Of a stretch of DNA of 64,000 bases, positions 1 through 9,600 are shown in pieces. Below the pieces are notes generated by a model. The model did not search any database, was not told the DNA's origin, and worked only from the letters and a program-made list of their open reading frames with translations. Both the position numbers and the translations under genes were made by a program. Within the stretch, counting starts at the first letter, position 1; each line of letters starts with the position of its first letter. This DNA is from Chitinophaga pinensis (lineage in GTDB: Bacteria > Bacteroidota > Bacteroidia > NS11-12g > UBA955): the NCBI GenBank assembly GCA_945871905.1, contig CAMBXL010000010.1:1-64000 (forward strand), read 5' to 3'.

Positions 1-187
1 TTCCCGCAATATCATATCTTGCAATCAACGCTACTATTTTTTACCAGTGTATTATCCAATACTAAACTTGTAAACCATTTCAATATTTACACATTCCAAG
101 AGGGTTTTCAAATCTTTTTAATTTTGTAAGGCAAAATTAAAAACTCAACTTTTCAGTTCAATTGATCAATTTGTTCCAAAAAAAATA
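1..187. other. No gene called at left edge
   Basis: One plus-strand frame is open from base 1 to a TAA near 127-129, but its translation has no recognisable motif and no start inside the window. The minus strand has several stops. I see only AT-rich leader sequence leading to the promoter of the next gene. The tail of an upstream gene cannot be excluded. Confidence 0.4.
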
Positions 188-195
188 TACTTTTG
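188..195 (+). promoter_or_regulatory. -7 promoter element (TACTTTTG) of the DUF6660 gene
   Basis: The octamer matches the Bacteroidota consensus TAnnTTTG. It ends four bases before the ATG at 200, so transcription would start at or next to the start codon. No TTTG sits at the ideal 19-base spacing. Confidence 0.55.
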
Positions 196-199
196 TATT

Positions 200-535
200 A
201 TGAAATTCGTTTCGGCAATAATGGTTATTTTGGTTATAGGGCTCTCCCTTATCCCATGTTGCCCACCCGAAACTGACTGTTTTCAAACCAGTAGTAACGA
301 CACAGAAAATCACTGTGACTCGGATGACCATTGCAATGAAACTGACAATGAAAATGAGCATTGCGATGTCTGTTCTCCTTTCTTTACTTGTGGGTCATGC
401 GCAGGAGTTACTATTCCCAATTATACCAACAACGAATCTTTAGAAACCATTAGTTCCCCCCGTTTTAAGTTCCCATTCTCTGAATCATTTTTGTCTTTTT
501 ATGTCAATAAAATGTGGCAACCGCCTAAGATATAG
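200..535 (+). CDS. DUF6660 family Cys/His-rich exported protein
   Basis: A 111-residue protein with an N-terminal hydrophobic segment (about residues 3-20) followed by a region rich in Cys, His, Asp and Glu. A CSPF-x-x-C-x-x-C stretch lies near residues 58-66 and the protein ends in WQPPKI, a C-terminus I know from the DUF6660 family. Members are small exported proteins found next to heavy-metal efflux or uptake genes in Bacteroidota; their function is unknown. The many thiol, imidazole and carboxylate side chains suggest metal binding in the periplasm, which is inference. It is the first gene of a co-directional run with an HMA-domain protein and a TonB-dependent receptor, which fits a metal role. 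Confidence 0.8.
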   Translation: MKFVSAIMVILVIGLSLIPCCPPETDCFQTSSNDTENHCDSDDHCNETDNENEHCDVCSPFFTCGSCAGVTIPNYTNNESLETISSPRFKFPFSESFLSFYVNKMWQPPKI

Positions 536-592
536 TTTCAAATTATCGAAACCATTATCTCTAAATTTTATCAATAAAAAATAACACAAAAA

Positions 593-934
593 ATGAATTT
601 ATCAATCAAAAAACATATAAATACGATATTTATGGCGTTAAGTTTAATATACTTTACACCATCATTAGTGGCGCAAACACCACAAAGTAACGACCCTCAA
701 ACTGTTCAATTTGCTGTAACACAAATGGGGTGTAGCAACGACCAAAAGATACTAGAAACTGCGCTTTACAGAAAAAAGGGCGTTAAAAAAGTTAAAATAG
801 AAGGCGAATCTGTAACCGTTACATACAATCCAAGTAAAATTACGGTAGATGCTCTCAAATCAGCGATTGAAAACACAGGGACTTGCGAAGACCCAAATGA
901 CAAGATTCACAAAGTTAAATCAAGCACCCCTTAA
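593..934 (+). CDS. Exported heavy-metal-associated (HMA) domain protein
   Basis: A 113-residue protein with a signal peptide (about residues 1-27, ending VAQ) and one ferredoxin-like HMA fold at about 38-98. The usual CxxC metal site is replaced by Met-Gly-Cys (Cys47) at the first loop, with a second Cys (Cys98, GTCED) near the C-terminus. The GVKKVKIEGESVTVTYNP stretch is typical of the fold. Family knowledge: HMA domains carry Cu(I), Zn(II) or Hg(II). With only one Cys in the canonical loop, any binding here probably uses Cys47 and Cys98 or a partner protein. It stands 57 bases after the DUF6660 gene and 11 bases before the TonB receptor, so the three are likely co-transcribed. Confidence 0.82.
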   Translation: MNLSIKKHINTIFMALSLIYFTPSLVAQTPQSNDPQTVQFAVTQMGCSNDQKILETALYRKKGVKKVKIEGESVTVTYNPSKITVDALKSAIENTGTCEDPNDKIHKVKSSTP

Positions 935-945
935 GTTGTTTACTG

Positions 946-3285
946 ATGAATGCAATATTGAATTACCTCAATTTTGCAGTTAAAAATGAATTGAATTTTC
1001 TTCTTTTTTCCCTGCAAAAAAAACTCAGTTTTCTTCTTATTACAAGTTCTATTTTTCTTTCCTCACCTCTTTTTGGTCAACAATATATCCAAGGTGTCAT
1101 TCTTGACATAGGTAATAACCCAATTTCAGGGGCTCAAATCAACCTATTGAACAATCCCAATAAACGAGTATTGAGCGACTCTATGGGTTTCTTTAAAATA
1201 GACAGTTTAAGTTTACCCGTTCAAATAAGTGTTAGCCATTCCCAATTTTTAGCTGACACTTTAAAAAATTACACCAATGACAAAGTAACAATTCGCTTGT
1301 ATCCGTTACTACAATTTGATGGAGTCACCAAATCAATGAAAAAAGAGCCCAATGCTTACATTGGTTTACAAACCCAAAAAACAGAGGTCATTACATCAGC
1401 TGAATTAAAAAAAGCGGCGTGTTGCGACTTGGCAGGCTGTTTTGAAACCCAAGGCACTGTTCAAGCTACTACGACCAATGTAATAACCAACTCCAAAGAA
1501 CTAAGAATTTTAGGATTATCTGGCGTTTACAATCAAGTTTTGTTCGATGGCATACCAATGTTTCAGGGCCTTACATACACTTACGGCATCAGCACTATTC
1601 AAGGGCCACTTGTTGACAATATTTTTGTTGTGAAAGGCACCTCATCTGTTCTTCAAGGTTTTGAAAGCATGGTTGGTCAAATCAACGTAATGCCTCAATC
1701 GAGTTCCAAAAGTGTCCCTCTTTTAGTAAACGCCTATTTGAATAGTTTCGGAGAGAATCATTACACAGTGAATGCCCGTTTTGGCAAAAAGAAATGGAAC
1801 AATCTAGTTTCTGCACATGTCGTTCAACCGGCACAAAGGTGGGACCGCGACCAAGACCAATTTATGGATTTGCCTTTACTAACCCGATATTCATTGTACA
1901 ATAAAACATCGTTTGGGAATGAAAATGCCAAGGGGTTTTATGCCCATTTAAGTGGCAGACTATTGTTGGAACAAAGGGTTGGGGGACAAATGAATTTCTT
2001 AATAAACAGAGATTTAGGTAGCGAAACCGTTTACGGTCAAAAAGTACAATACCAGCAAGGTGACGTCCAATTAAAAACAGGGTATCGATTTAATTCAAAA
2101 CAAAGAATAACTTTTGCAGGCAGCGCTTACCAGCAAAATCAAAATTCATGGTTTGGAACGGTGGCTTACAATGCTATTCAAAAAACCAGTTATAACAATC
2201 TACAATATGAGCTTGATTGGAATGGCAGTCATGAGCTAAAAACAGGACTTTCATACAGGCAGCACCAATTGAATGAAACCATCCTTTTTTCGGATTCTAA
2301 TTTAAGACGAACATACAATGGCAATTACTTAAGATTAGAAAAAATCCCTGGCGTATATCTTGAAAACACCTTTAAATGGCGAGGCGATTTATTGTCATTG
2401 ATTACAGGTATTAGGGCCGACCACCACAATGAGTTTGGTTGGAAAATAACGCCTAGAACAATGGTTAAATTCGACTTAAGCGAAAATGCTACCATCAGGG
2501 CCTCCGTAGGAACGGGATGGCGAACGGTCAATTTGTTTACAGAGAACATTGGTTTACTGGTAAGCTCCAGAAACATTGTCTTTGTTGAACCCTTGAAACC
2601 AGAACAATCAATCAATTGGGGCATTAACTTCTTGCAAAGTTTTAAGAAAAAAAATGTAAGCGGTTTAATCACTTTCGATTTTTACCAAACCCGTTTTCAG
2701 AATCAATTTTTCCCCGATTATGACAGCGAGTCTCAAAAAGCATTGATATACAACTTCACCGGAACATCTATTTCAAACGGGTTTCAAACCGATTTAACCC
2801 TCAAATTTTACAAAGAATATGAATTTAAAATGGCATACAACTTCTTGGATGTTTACCGAATCAAAAACCAAGAAAAAGAGTTACTACCATTCAATTCAAG
2901 ACACAGATTATTATTTGGCTTTTCTTACATCCCCAAATCAAACAAATGGCGTATTGATTTAAACTCACATTGGTACGGCGAGCAAAGACTCCCTAACACA
3001 TCCTTTAATCCAGTAGAATTCCAACAACCCAATTATTCAAAACCTTATTCCATTACGAATATTCAAGTCACCAAAAAATGGAAAAAATTCGAAATTTACA
3101 GCGGTTGTGAAAACATTACAAACATCAGGCAAATTCGCCCCATTGTAAGTTGGCAAAATCCATTTAGCCCCTATTTTGACACCTCATTCAATTGGGGACC
3201 AACAAGGGGAAGAGAATTTTACATCGGCATTCGATACACCCCTTTTTCAAAATCTATACAAACGCAAAAACACAATCCTAACTAA
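946..3285 (+). CDS. TonB-dependent outer-membrane receptor (metal type)
   Basis: A 779-residue receptor. A signal peptide appears at about residues 25-45 (ends FGQ) after an unusually long N-terminus, so the true start may be downstream. A carboxypeptidase-regulatory-like beta domain follows (about 48-118), then a plug (about 145-250) and a 22-strand barrel predicted to the C-terminus. The plug begins with a Cys cluster, Cys159-Cys160 and Cys165, directly before FETQ. I associate a similar CC...FET motif with receptors next to copper and other heavy-metal genes in this phylum. The neighbouring HMA and DUF6660 proteins point to metal or metallophore transport rather than glycan import; there is no SusD partner. 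Its stop codon overlaps the next start (TAATG), indicating translational coupling. Confidence 0.88.
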   Translation: MNAILNYLNFAVKNELNFLLFSLQKKLSFLLITSSIFLSSPLFGQQYIQGVILDIGNNPISGAQINLLNNPNKRVLSDSMGFFKIDSLSLPVQISVSHSQFLADTLKNYTNDKVTIRLYPLLQFDGVTKSMKKEPNAYIGLQTQKTEVITSAELKKAACCDLAGCFETQGTVQATTTNVITNSKELRILGLSGVYNQVLFDGIPMFQGLTYTYGISTIQGPLVDNIFVVKGTSSVLQGFESMVGQINVMPQSSSKSVPLLVNAYLNSFGENHYTVNARFGKKKWNNLVSAHVVQPAQRWDRDQDQFMDLPLLTRYSLYNKTSFGNENAKGFYAHLSGRLLLEQRVGGQMNFLINRDLGSETVYGQKVQYQQGDVQLKTGYRFNSKQRITFAGSAYQQNQNSWFGTVAYNAIQKTSYNNLQYELDWNGSHELKTGLSYRQHQLNETILFSDSNLRRTYNGNYLRLEKIPGVYLENTFKWRGDLLSLITGIRADHHNEFGWKITPRTMVKFDLSENATIRASVGTGWRTVNLFTENIGLLVSSRNIVFVEPLKPEQSINWGINFLQSFKKKNVSGLITFDFYQTRFQNQFFPDYDSESQKALIYNFTGTSISNGFQTDLTLKFYKEYEFKMAYNFLDVYRIKNQEKELLPFNSRHRLLFGFSYIPKSNKWRIDLNSHWYGEQRLPNTSFNPVEFQQPNYSKPYSITNIQVTKKWKKFEIYSGCENITNIRQIRPIVSWQNPFSPYFDTSFNWGPTRGREFYIGIRYTPFSKSIQTQKHNPN

Positions 3286-5282
3286 TGAACAGTGATATAA
3301 ACAAGCACACCAATGCACTCATCCATTCACAAAGTCCTTATTTAATGCAACATGCACACAATCCAGTGCAGTGGTATGAATGGGGAGAAATGGCTTTAAA
3401 CAAAGCAAAAGAAGAAAACAAACTTTTGTTAATCAGCATTGGTTACAGCGCTTGCCATTGGTGTCATGTTATGGCACATGAATCCTTCGAGGACGAAGAA
3501 ACTGCACAAATGATGAACGATTATTTTATTTGCATCAAAATAGACCGCGAGGAATTGCCTGATGTTGACCAAATTTATATGGATGCATGTCAGTTGATAA
3601 ACGGTAATGGCGGTTGGCCACTTAATGCCTTTGCTCTCCCCGACAAACAACCTATTCATGCCCTCACCTATCTTCCCAAAGACAAATGGCAAAGCTTGAT
3701 TAAACAAATTCATCACTTATGGCAAAATGAAAAAGAAAAAGCCTTTGAATATGCCGCCAAACTCAGTCGTGGATTAAAAAACATGAATCTTCCTCCCGAA
3801 ATTTCGTTCAAAGAACCTGCCTCCAATTTATCCGAACTAGCATTTGAGGCATTTGACGCCATTTATGATCCTATTTATGGAGGGAACAAAAGAGCTCCTA
3901 AATTTCCATTGCCTAACAATATTCTTTATCTCCTTAAATATGGCCATATAAAAAACAATCCAAAATCATTAGAAATGGGAATTCACACCCTTATGCAGAT
4001 GTCCCTCGGAGGAATATTTGATGCTGTAGATGGCGGTTTTTCAAGATATTCGGTTGATGAAAAATGGTTTGCCCCACACTTTGAGAAAATGCTGTACGAC
4101 AATGCCCAACTGATGCCTGCTTTTGCTTACGGTTTTAGTTTAAACAACGACCCTTATTTAAAAAACATAGCATTAAAAACACTTGCTTTTTGTAACCAAG
4201 AATTGAGGAATGAAAATGGCTTATACTACTGTGCTTTAGATGCAGACAGCGAAGGTGTGGAAGGGAAATTTTACACCTACAATTACGAAGAACTAAAGTC
4301 AAATATTACCGAAAACTTGACTTTATTTATCGCTTATTTCCAATGCACAGAAAATGGCAATTGGGAAGAACACCGCAACATATTGTATGCCCTAGCCACT
4401 CCAAAACAAGCGGCTTTAGAATTGGACACCACTGCAGAAACACTAGTAGATTGCATAGAAAAAGGCTTATTGGCATTAAAAAAACTAAGACAAAACAGAA
4501 TAAAACCAGGCTTAGACAACAAGCTCATTTGCTCGTGGAATGCATTAATGTTGAAAGGATTGGCAGAAACCGCTTTTTATTTAGAAGACCCTTCCATTGT
4601 ACAGAATGCGGTCCAATTATACAAAGCAATGGTTAAGCAATTTTACATCAGTGGCAAGTTGTACCGTTCATACCAAACAGATAAAAGCAAAATTGCAGCT
4701 TATTCAGAGGATTATGTAAGTTTTATAGATGCTTTGATTCATTTGTACAAAATAACCTTTGATGAGAACGTCTTAAAGTTGGCCAATGAAATGTGTTTAA
4801 AAACGATTGAGTTGTTTTACAATCCCAATAAACATTTCTTCAGGTTCAGTGAAACGCAACAGCAGATTATCGTTGACAAATACGACATAAACGATGATGT
4901 AATCAACAGCAGTAACAGCATTATGGCGCACAACTTATGGACCTTGTCTTGGTATTTTGACCGTTCGGATTGGAGAGTAATGGTTACCGATATGTTGTCT
5001 GCCATAAACACCAATATAGAAAAACATGCACCTTGGTACAGCCATTGGGCCCTTTTGAATTTAATAAAAGAAGAAGGAATGGAACAGTATATCGTAAGTT
5101 GTTCCGACCAAACAGAAGCAATTTCAGTATTGAGACTACACAAAAACGAGGTTAACTGCTTGATTGCCTGCGTGAATGAGTCAACAGAAATTCCTTTATT
5201 AAAAGGCAAAGAATACAAAAACACAAAAATGATATATCATTGCAAAGATCAAACTTGTTATAAACCACAAAATATTGAATAA
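3285..5282 (+). CDS. DUF255/YyaL thioredoxin-domain protein
   Basis: A 665-residue protein of the YyaL/SPATA20 family. The N-terminal DUF255 thioredoxin-like domain (about residues 1-165) carries CHWCHVM with Cys57 and Cys60. The rest is an (alpha/alpha)6-barrel region resembling N-acylglucosamine 2-epimerases, including [14 protein letters not shown] and [11 protein letters not shown]. Family members are widespread, cytosolic and of uncertain function; a redox or sugar-related role has been suggested. The start overlaps the TonB-receptor stop by one base, so it is expressed with the metal cluster. That linkage is what makes this copy interesting. No signal peptide is visible. Confidence 0.9.
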   Translation: MNSDINKHTNALIHSQSPYLMQHAHNPVQWYEWGEMALNKAKEENKLLLISIGYSACHWCHVMAHESFEDEETAQMMNDYFICIKIDREELPDVDQIYMDACQLINGNGGWPLNAFALPDKQPIHALTYLPKDKWQSLIKQIHHLWQNEKEKAFEYAAKLSRGLKNMNLPPEISFKEPASNLSELAFEAFDAIYDPIYGGNKRAPKFPLPNNILYLLKYGHIKNNPKSLEMGIHTLMQMSLGGIFDAVDGGFSRYSVDEKWFAPHFEKMLYDNAQLMPAFAYGFSLNNDPYLKNIALKTLAFCNQELRNENGLYYCALDADSEGVEGKFYTYNYEELKSNITENLTLFIAYFQCTENGNWEEHRNILYALATPKQAALELDTTAETLVDCIEKGLLALKKLRQNRIKPGLDNKLICSWNALMLKGLAETAFYLEDPSIVQNAVQLYKAMVKQFYISGKLYRSYQTDKSKIAAYSEDYVSFIDALIHLYKITFDENVLKLANEMCLKTIELFYNPNKHFFRFSETQQQIIVDKYDINDDVINSSNSIMAHNLWTLSWYFDRSDWRVMVTDMLSAINTNIEKHAPWYSHWALLNLIKEEGMEQYIVSCSDQTEAISVLRLHKNEVNCLIACVNESTEIPLLKGKEYKNTKMIYHCKDQTCYKPQNIE

Positions 5283-5287
5283 AGCCT

Positions 5288-5869
5288 ATGGAAGAATTTA
5301 ATTTATTAATCAAGAACATAGAAAAACATTTGAGTTTGAACGAAACTGAAAAAGAGGAATTACGTCAATTTTTCACCTTCAAAAAGCTACGCAAAAGACA
5401 ATATTTCTTGCAGGAGGGCGACATATCACATTACTCAGCTTTCGTTATTAATGGTTGTATGCGTTCATATTATGTTGACGTCAATGGGTTTGAGCACATC
5501 TTACAATTTGCTATTGAAGATTGGTGGATTACAGACATGATGAGTTTTACCAAAAAAACTGAAGCCAAGCTCAACATTGATGCTTTAGAGGACACCGAAA
5601 TGCTTTTGATTACAAGAGAACAACAATTGAAATTATTCGAAAAAATACCCAAATTGGAGAAATACTTCAGAATAATCACAGAAAATGGATTAATCAGCTA
5701 TCAAAATCGCTTATTGGAGAGTATGAGTTTACATGCCCCCGAAAGGTATGCTAACTTTATTAAGCGATATCCAGCATTAAACAAGCGACTACCACAAACA
5801 CAAATTGCTGCCTATTTGGGAATTACACCTGTTTTTTTAAGTAAAATCAGGAATATTAACAACCAATAG
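5288..5869 (+). CDS. Crp/Fnr-family transcriptional regulator
   Basis: A 193-residue regulator with a cyclic-nucleotide-binding-like beta roll (about residues 20-125; RQYFLQEGDISHYSAFVING) and a C-terminal helix-turn-helix (about 168-190; QTQIAAYLGITPVFLSKIR). Bacteroidota have many such short Crp/Fnr paralogues and the ligand cannot be told from sequence; no Cys motif for an Fe-S cluster is seen. It follows the YyaL-like gene after five bases, making it the last gene of the metal-type operon. Two tandem palindromes lie at and just after its stop codon, upstream of yceI, and could be its operator. Confidence 0.88.
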   Translation: MEEFNLLIKNIEKHLSLNETEKEELRQFFTFKKLRKRQYFLQEGDISHYSAFVINGCMRSYYVDVNGFEHILQFAIEDWWITDMMSFTKKTEAKLNIDALEDTEMLLITREQQLKLFEKIPKLEKYFRIITENGLISYQNRLLESMSLHAPERYANFIKRYPALNKRLPQTQIAAYLGITPVFLSKIRNINNQ

Positions 5870-5883
5870 TTAAACTGGTTTAA
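5870..5883. promoter_or_regulatory. Palindrome 1 (TTAAACTGGTTTAA), putative operator
   Basis: Six-base arms TTAAAC and GTTTAA are exact reverse complements around a two-base centre. The site starts one base after the Crp/Fnr stop codon. Its centre lies about 65 bases upstream of the predicted yceI transcription start, a class-I-like activator position. Confidence 0.5.
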
Positions 5884-5892
5884 GGCCATTAG

Positions 5893-5906
5893 TTAAACTA
5901 GATTAA
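5893..5906. promoter_or_regulatory. Palindrome 2 (TTAAACTAGATTAA), putative operator
   Basis: An imperfect copy of the preceding palindrome, 23 bases away centre to centre, in a tandem repeat of about 22 bases that also shares TAGTTAAACT and TTAAGG. Its centre lies about 42 bases upstream of the predicted yceI transcription start, a class-II-like activator position. Confidence 0.5.
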
Positions 5907-5929
5907 GGTTCTGAATTGGGTTACTCAAC

Positions 5930-5937
5930 TACCTTTG
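5930..5937 (+). promoter_or_regulatory. -7 promoter element (TACCTTTG) of yceI
   Basis: Exact match to TAnnTTTG, 22 bases before the yceI ATG. No TTTG is present at the -33 position, in keeping with a promoter that needs an activator bound at the palindromes upstream. Confidence 0.6.
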
Positions 5938-5959
5938 CCCTATTAAATAATATATCAAT

Positions 5960-6484
5960 ATGGCACAATTCCAATTAGACAAAATGCATTCAGAAGTTAA
6001 CTTCAAAGTTAAACATTTAATGATTTCCACAGTATCGGGTTTATTTTCAGAATTTGATTCAACTGTAGAAACAGATGGTGATGACTTTACAAATGCAAAA
6101 ATCAATTTCACTGTCAACACTAACAGCATCAGTACCAATAACGGTCAAAGAGACGAGCACTTAAAAAGTCCAGATTTCTTTGATTCAGCGAACCATCCTA
6201 ACATGACTTTCACATCAACCGAACTTAAAAAATCAGACAACGGACATTATGTTTTAGTTGGAGATTTATCTATAAGAGGTCATGTAAAATCAGTAAGTTT
6301 AGATGTGAATTACGAAGGTAAAATGGTTGATTTTTATGGCAACGAGAAACATGGATTTGAAGTTTCATGTGTTATTAATCGCAAAGAGTTTGGATTAGCA
6401 TGGTCGGCAGTAACCGAAGCAGGCGGAATAGTTGTTTCAGATGAAGTAAAAATATCGGCGAATATCCAATACCAAAAAATATAA
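5960..6484 (+). CDS. YceI family lipid-binding protein
   Basis: A 174-residue YceI-domain protein covering the whole length: F-x-L-D-x-x-H-S-E-V-x-F near the N-terminus, LKSPDFFDSANHPNMTFTST in the middle, and a C-terminal GLAWSAVTEAGGIVVSDEVKI stretch. YceI proteins form a lipocalin-like barrel that binds polyisoprenoids or similar amphiphiles. Many are periplasmic; this one has no signal peptide, so it may be cytosolic. It is monocistronic, bounded by its own promoter and a hairpin terminator, and probably controlled by the Crp/Fnr regulator encoded upstream. Confidence 0.9.
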   Translation: MAQFQLDKMHSEVNFKVKHLMISTVSGLFSEFDSTVETDGDDFTNAKINFTVNTNSISTNNGQRDEHLKSPDFFDSANHPNMTFTSTELKKSDNGHYVLVGDLSIRGHVKSVSLDVNYEGKMVDFYGNEKHGFEVSCVINRKEFGLAWSAVTEAGGIVVSDEVKISANIQYQKI

Positions 6485-6513
6485 TTTCCAGAGTATTAAT
6501 TTTAATGTGCAAA

Positions 6514-6545
6514 GCCGTCTGAATTCGTTCAGGCGGTTTTTTTTT
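6514..6545 (+). terminator. Rho-independent terminator after yceI
   Basis: Ten-base stem (6514-6523 with 6528-6537, two G-T wobbles) closing a TTCG tetraloop, followed by a run of nine T. Confidence 0.88.
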
Positions 6546-6640
6546 GACAGAAAGTATGTCAAAAAAACGTTAAAAGTCAAGTGTATCAAATTGGTACAAA
6601 CTTTGAGTACTTTAAGTAAATAAAATCAAAGTAAAATTAA

Positions 6641-6648
6641 TATATTTG
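6641..6648 (+). promoter_or_regulatory. -7 promoter element (TATATTTG) of secA
   Basis: Exact TAnnTTTG match that ends seven bases before the secA ATG, predicting a 5' leader of about four bases. No clear -33 TTTG. Confidence 0.6.
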
Positions 6649-6655
6649 CACGTTT

Positions 6656-9600
6656 ATGATTAACTCCCTTGTAAAAAGTATTTCGAAGCTATTTGGTGGT
6701 ACCAAAAGTGAAAAAGACATTCGTCAATTAATGCCATTAGTTGAGGAAATAAACAATCATTTCAATTCTTTCAGTCAATTATCGCATGATGAATTAAGAG
6801 CAAAAACTGCAGAACTTAAAGCAACTATAGCTGAACATTTAAAACCCATTGACACAAAAATAGCAGACATAAAGGCAGAAATTGTTTCCTTAGATGCCAA
6901 CCAAGTGGTTGAGAAGGATGAATTGTTAACAGAGATTGAGCAATTGGAATTGGATAGAAATAAATCATTAGAAGTTGTTTTGATGACTATTTTACCAGAG
7001 GCTTTTGCTGTGGTAAAACAAACGGCTAAGAGATTTTCAGAGAATAGTACATTAGAAGTTACTGCCAATGCCTTTGACATTGAAATTTCCAAACGCAAAC
7101 CAAACGTTAAAATTTCTGGCGAAAAGGCTATTTATGAAAATGAATGGACTGCGGCAGGAGGAAAAATTAAATGGAACATGGTTCATTATGACGTACAGTT
7201 AAATGGTGGCGTTGTTTTACATCAAGGTAAAATATCAGAGATGGGAACAGGTGAGGGAAAAACATTAGTTTCTACACTTCCCGCTTACCTAAATGCACTG
7301 AGTGGCAGAGGGGTTCACATTGTTACTGTCAATGATTATTTGGCTCGACGAGATTGTGAATGGAACGCGCCTATTTTTGAATTCCATGGTATTACAGTAG
7401 ATTGTATCGATTACCATAGACCTAATAGTGACGAAAGAAGAAGAGCTTATTTAGCAGATATTACTTATGGCACAAACAACGAATTTGGTTTTGATTATTT
7501 AAGAGATAACATGACCCATTCTGTTGAAGAGATGGTTCAAAGAAAACACCACTATGCCATGATAGATGAGGTCGATTCAGTTTTAATTGACGATGCCAGA
7601 ACCCCATTAATTATTTCAGGGCCAGTACCTCGTGGGGACATTCAGGAGTATTCTGCTTTAAAACCTAGAATTGAAAAACTTGTAGAAGCTCAAAAAAAGG
7701 CAGTGAATACCTTTTTGAATGATGCAAAAAAACTCATAGAGTCTGGCAATACAGGCGACAAAGAAGGCGGCGGAGGATTGGCATTATTAAGAGCCCACAG
7801 AGGTTTGCCAAAAAACAAAGCAATCATTAAGTTTTTAGGAGAGCAAGGCATGAAAGCATTGTTGCTCAAAACTGAAAACTACTATTTACAAGACAGACAA
7901 AGAGAAATGCCTAAGGCAGATGCTGAGTTGTATTTTGTTATAGATGAAAAAACCAATCAAGTTGACTTAACTGAAAAAGGGATTGATTTAATTACATTTT
8001 CTGGCGAAGAGAAAGACTTTTTCATTATTCCTGATGTGGGAACAGAGATTGCTGACATCGAAAAATTAAGCATTTCTGCGGAAGAAAAAACCCAAAGAAA
8101 AGAGGAATTAATGAGAAATTTCTCAATTAAATCAGAAAGAATTCACGCAGTCAATCAATTATTAAAAGCCTATACATTATTTGAAAAAGACATTGAATAC
8201 ATTATTGTAGATGGCAAAGTAAAAATAGTAGACGAACAAACCGGTCGTGTGCTTGAGGGCAGAAGATACAGCGATGGCTTGCACCAAGCGATAGAAGCCA
8301 AAGAGAATGTAAAAATTGAGGCTGCATCACAAACTTTTGCAACCATTACTTTACAAAATTTCTTCAGAATGTACCACAAACTTTCTGGGATGACAGGAAC
8401 AGCAGAAACCGAAGCGGGTGAGTTTTGGGAAATTTACAAACTTGATGTGGTTGTCATTCCTACAAACAAAGCTATTTCAAGAAAAGATTTTGACGATTTA
8501 ATATACAAGACCAAACGAGAAAAATACAATGCTGTAATAGATGAAATTGTAAAACTTACCTCAGAAGGCAGACCTGTTTTGGTGGGTACAACATCGGTTG
8601 AAATTTCAGAATTGCTATCAAGAATGTTAAAGTTGAGAAACATTAAGCATAATGTTTTGAATGCAAAGCAAAATCAAAGAGAGGCAGAAGTTGTTGCCGA
8701 AGCGGGCTTACCGGGAGCAGTTACCATAGCAACCAATATGGCTGGTAGAGGAACGGATATTAAAATAGGCGAAGAAGTTAAAAAAGCGGGTGGTTTGGCC
8801 ATTATTGGTACTGAAAGACACGATTCAAGAAGAGTTGATAGACAGTTAAGAGGTCGTTCAGGAAGACAAGGAGACCCAGGAACAACATTGTTCTATGTTT
8901 CACTAGAAGATGATTTAATGCGTAAATTTGGAAGTGACAGAGCTTCTAAATTGATGGATAAATTTGGATACAAAGAAGGCGAAGTAATTCAGCATCCAAT
9001 GATGAGTAAAACAATTGAAAGAAGTCAGAAAAAAGTTGAGCAAAACAACTTTGGAATGAGAAAACGATTGTTAGAATATGACGATGTCATGAACAAGCAA
9101 AGAACTGTGATTTATAAAAGAAGAAAAAATGCTTTGTTAGGCGACCGTCTTTCTTTGGATATTAGACACATGATTTCTGATTGGTGTGACGAGCAAGTGA
9201 TGAACGCCAAGCAAGGTGACCAATATGAGCAATTGAAATTGGCATTAGCACTCTCATTTGCGGCAGAAATGCCGATTGATGAAGGTGATTTCAAATCATT
9301 AAAATCAGAACAAATTGCCGACCAATTGTACGATTTCCTAAGCGATACATACGAACACAGAAAAAACAATATCAAAACCGTTGCTTTACCTGTTCTAAAT
9401 AGAATTTACGGACAAGAAGGCGAAAAAGTTGGGTTTGTGATGATTCCTTTTTCAGATGGTATCAAAAACTATGGCATTCCGGTTGACCTAAAAAAATGCC
9501 TTGATTCAAAAGGAGAACATTTAAGCAATGAATTTGAAAAAATTATCAGTCTTGAGATTTTGGATGATGAGTGGAAAGACCATTTAAGAGAATTAGATGA

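Noticed and set aside
1-129. Open plus-strand frame at the left edge that might be the end of a gene
   Set aside because: Translation has no recognisable motif, and 42 open codons can occur by chance in such AT-rich DNA.
4817-5224. Long minus-strand frame inside the YyaL-like gene
   Set aside because: Antisense shadow; translation is low-complexity hydrophobic sequence without family features.
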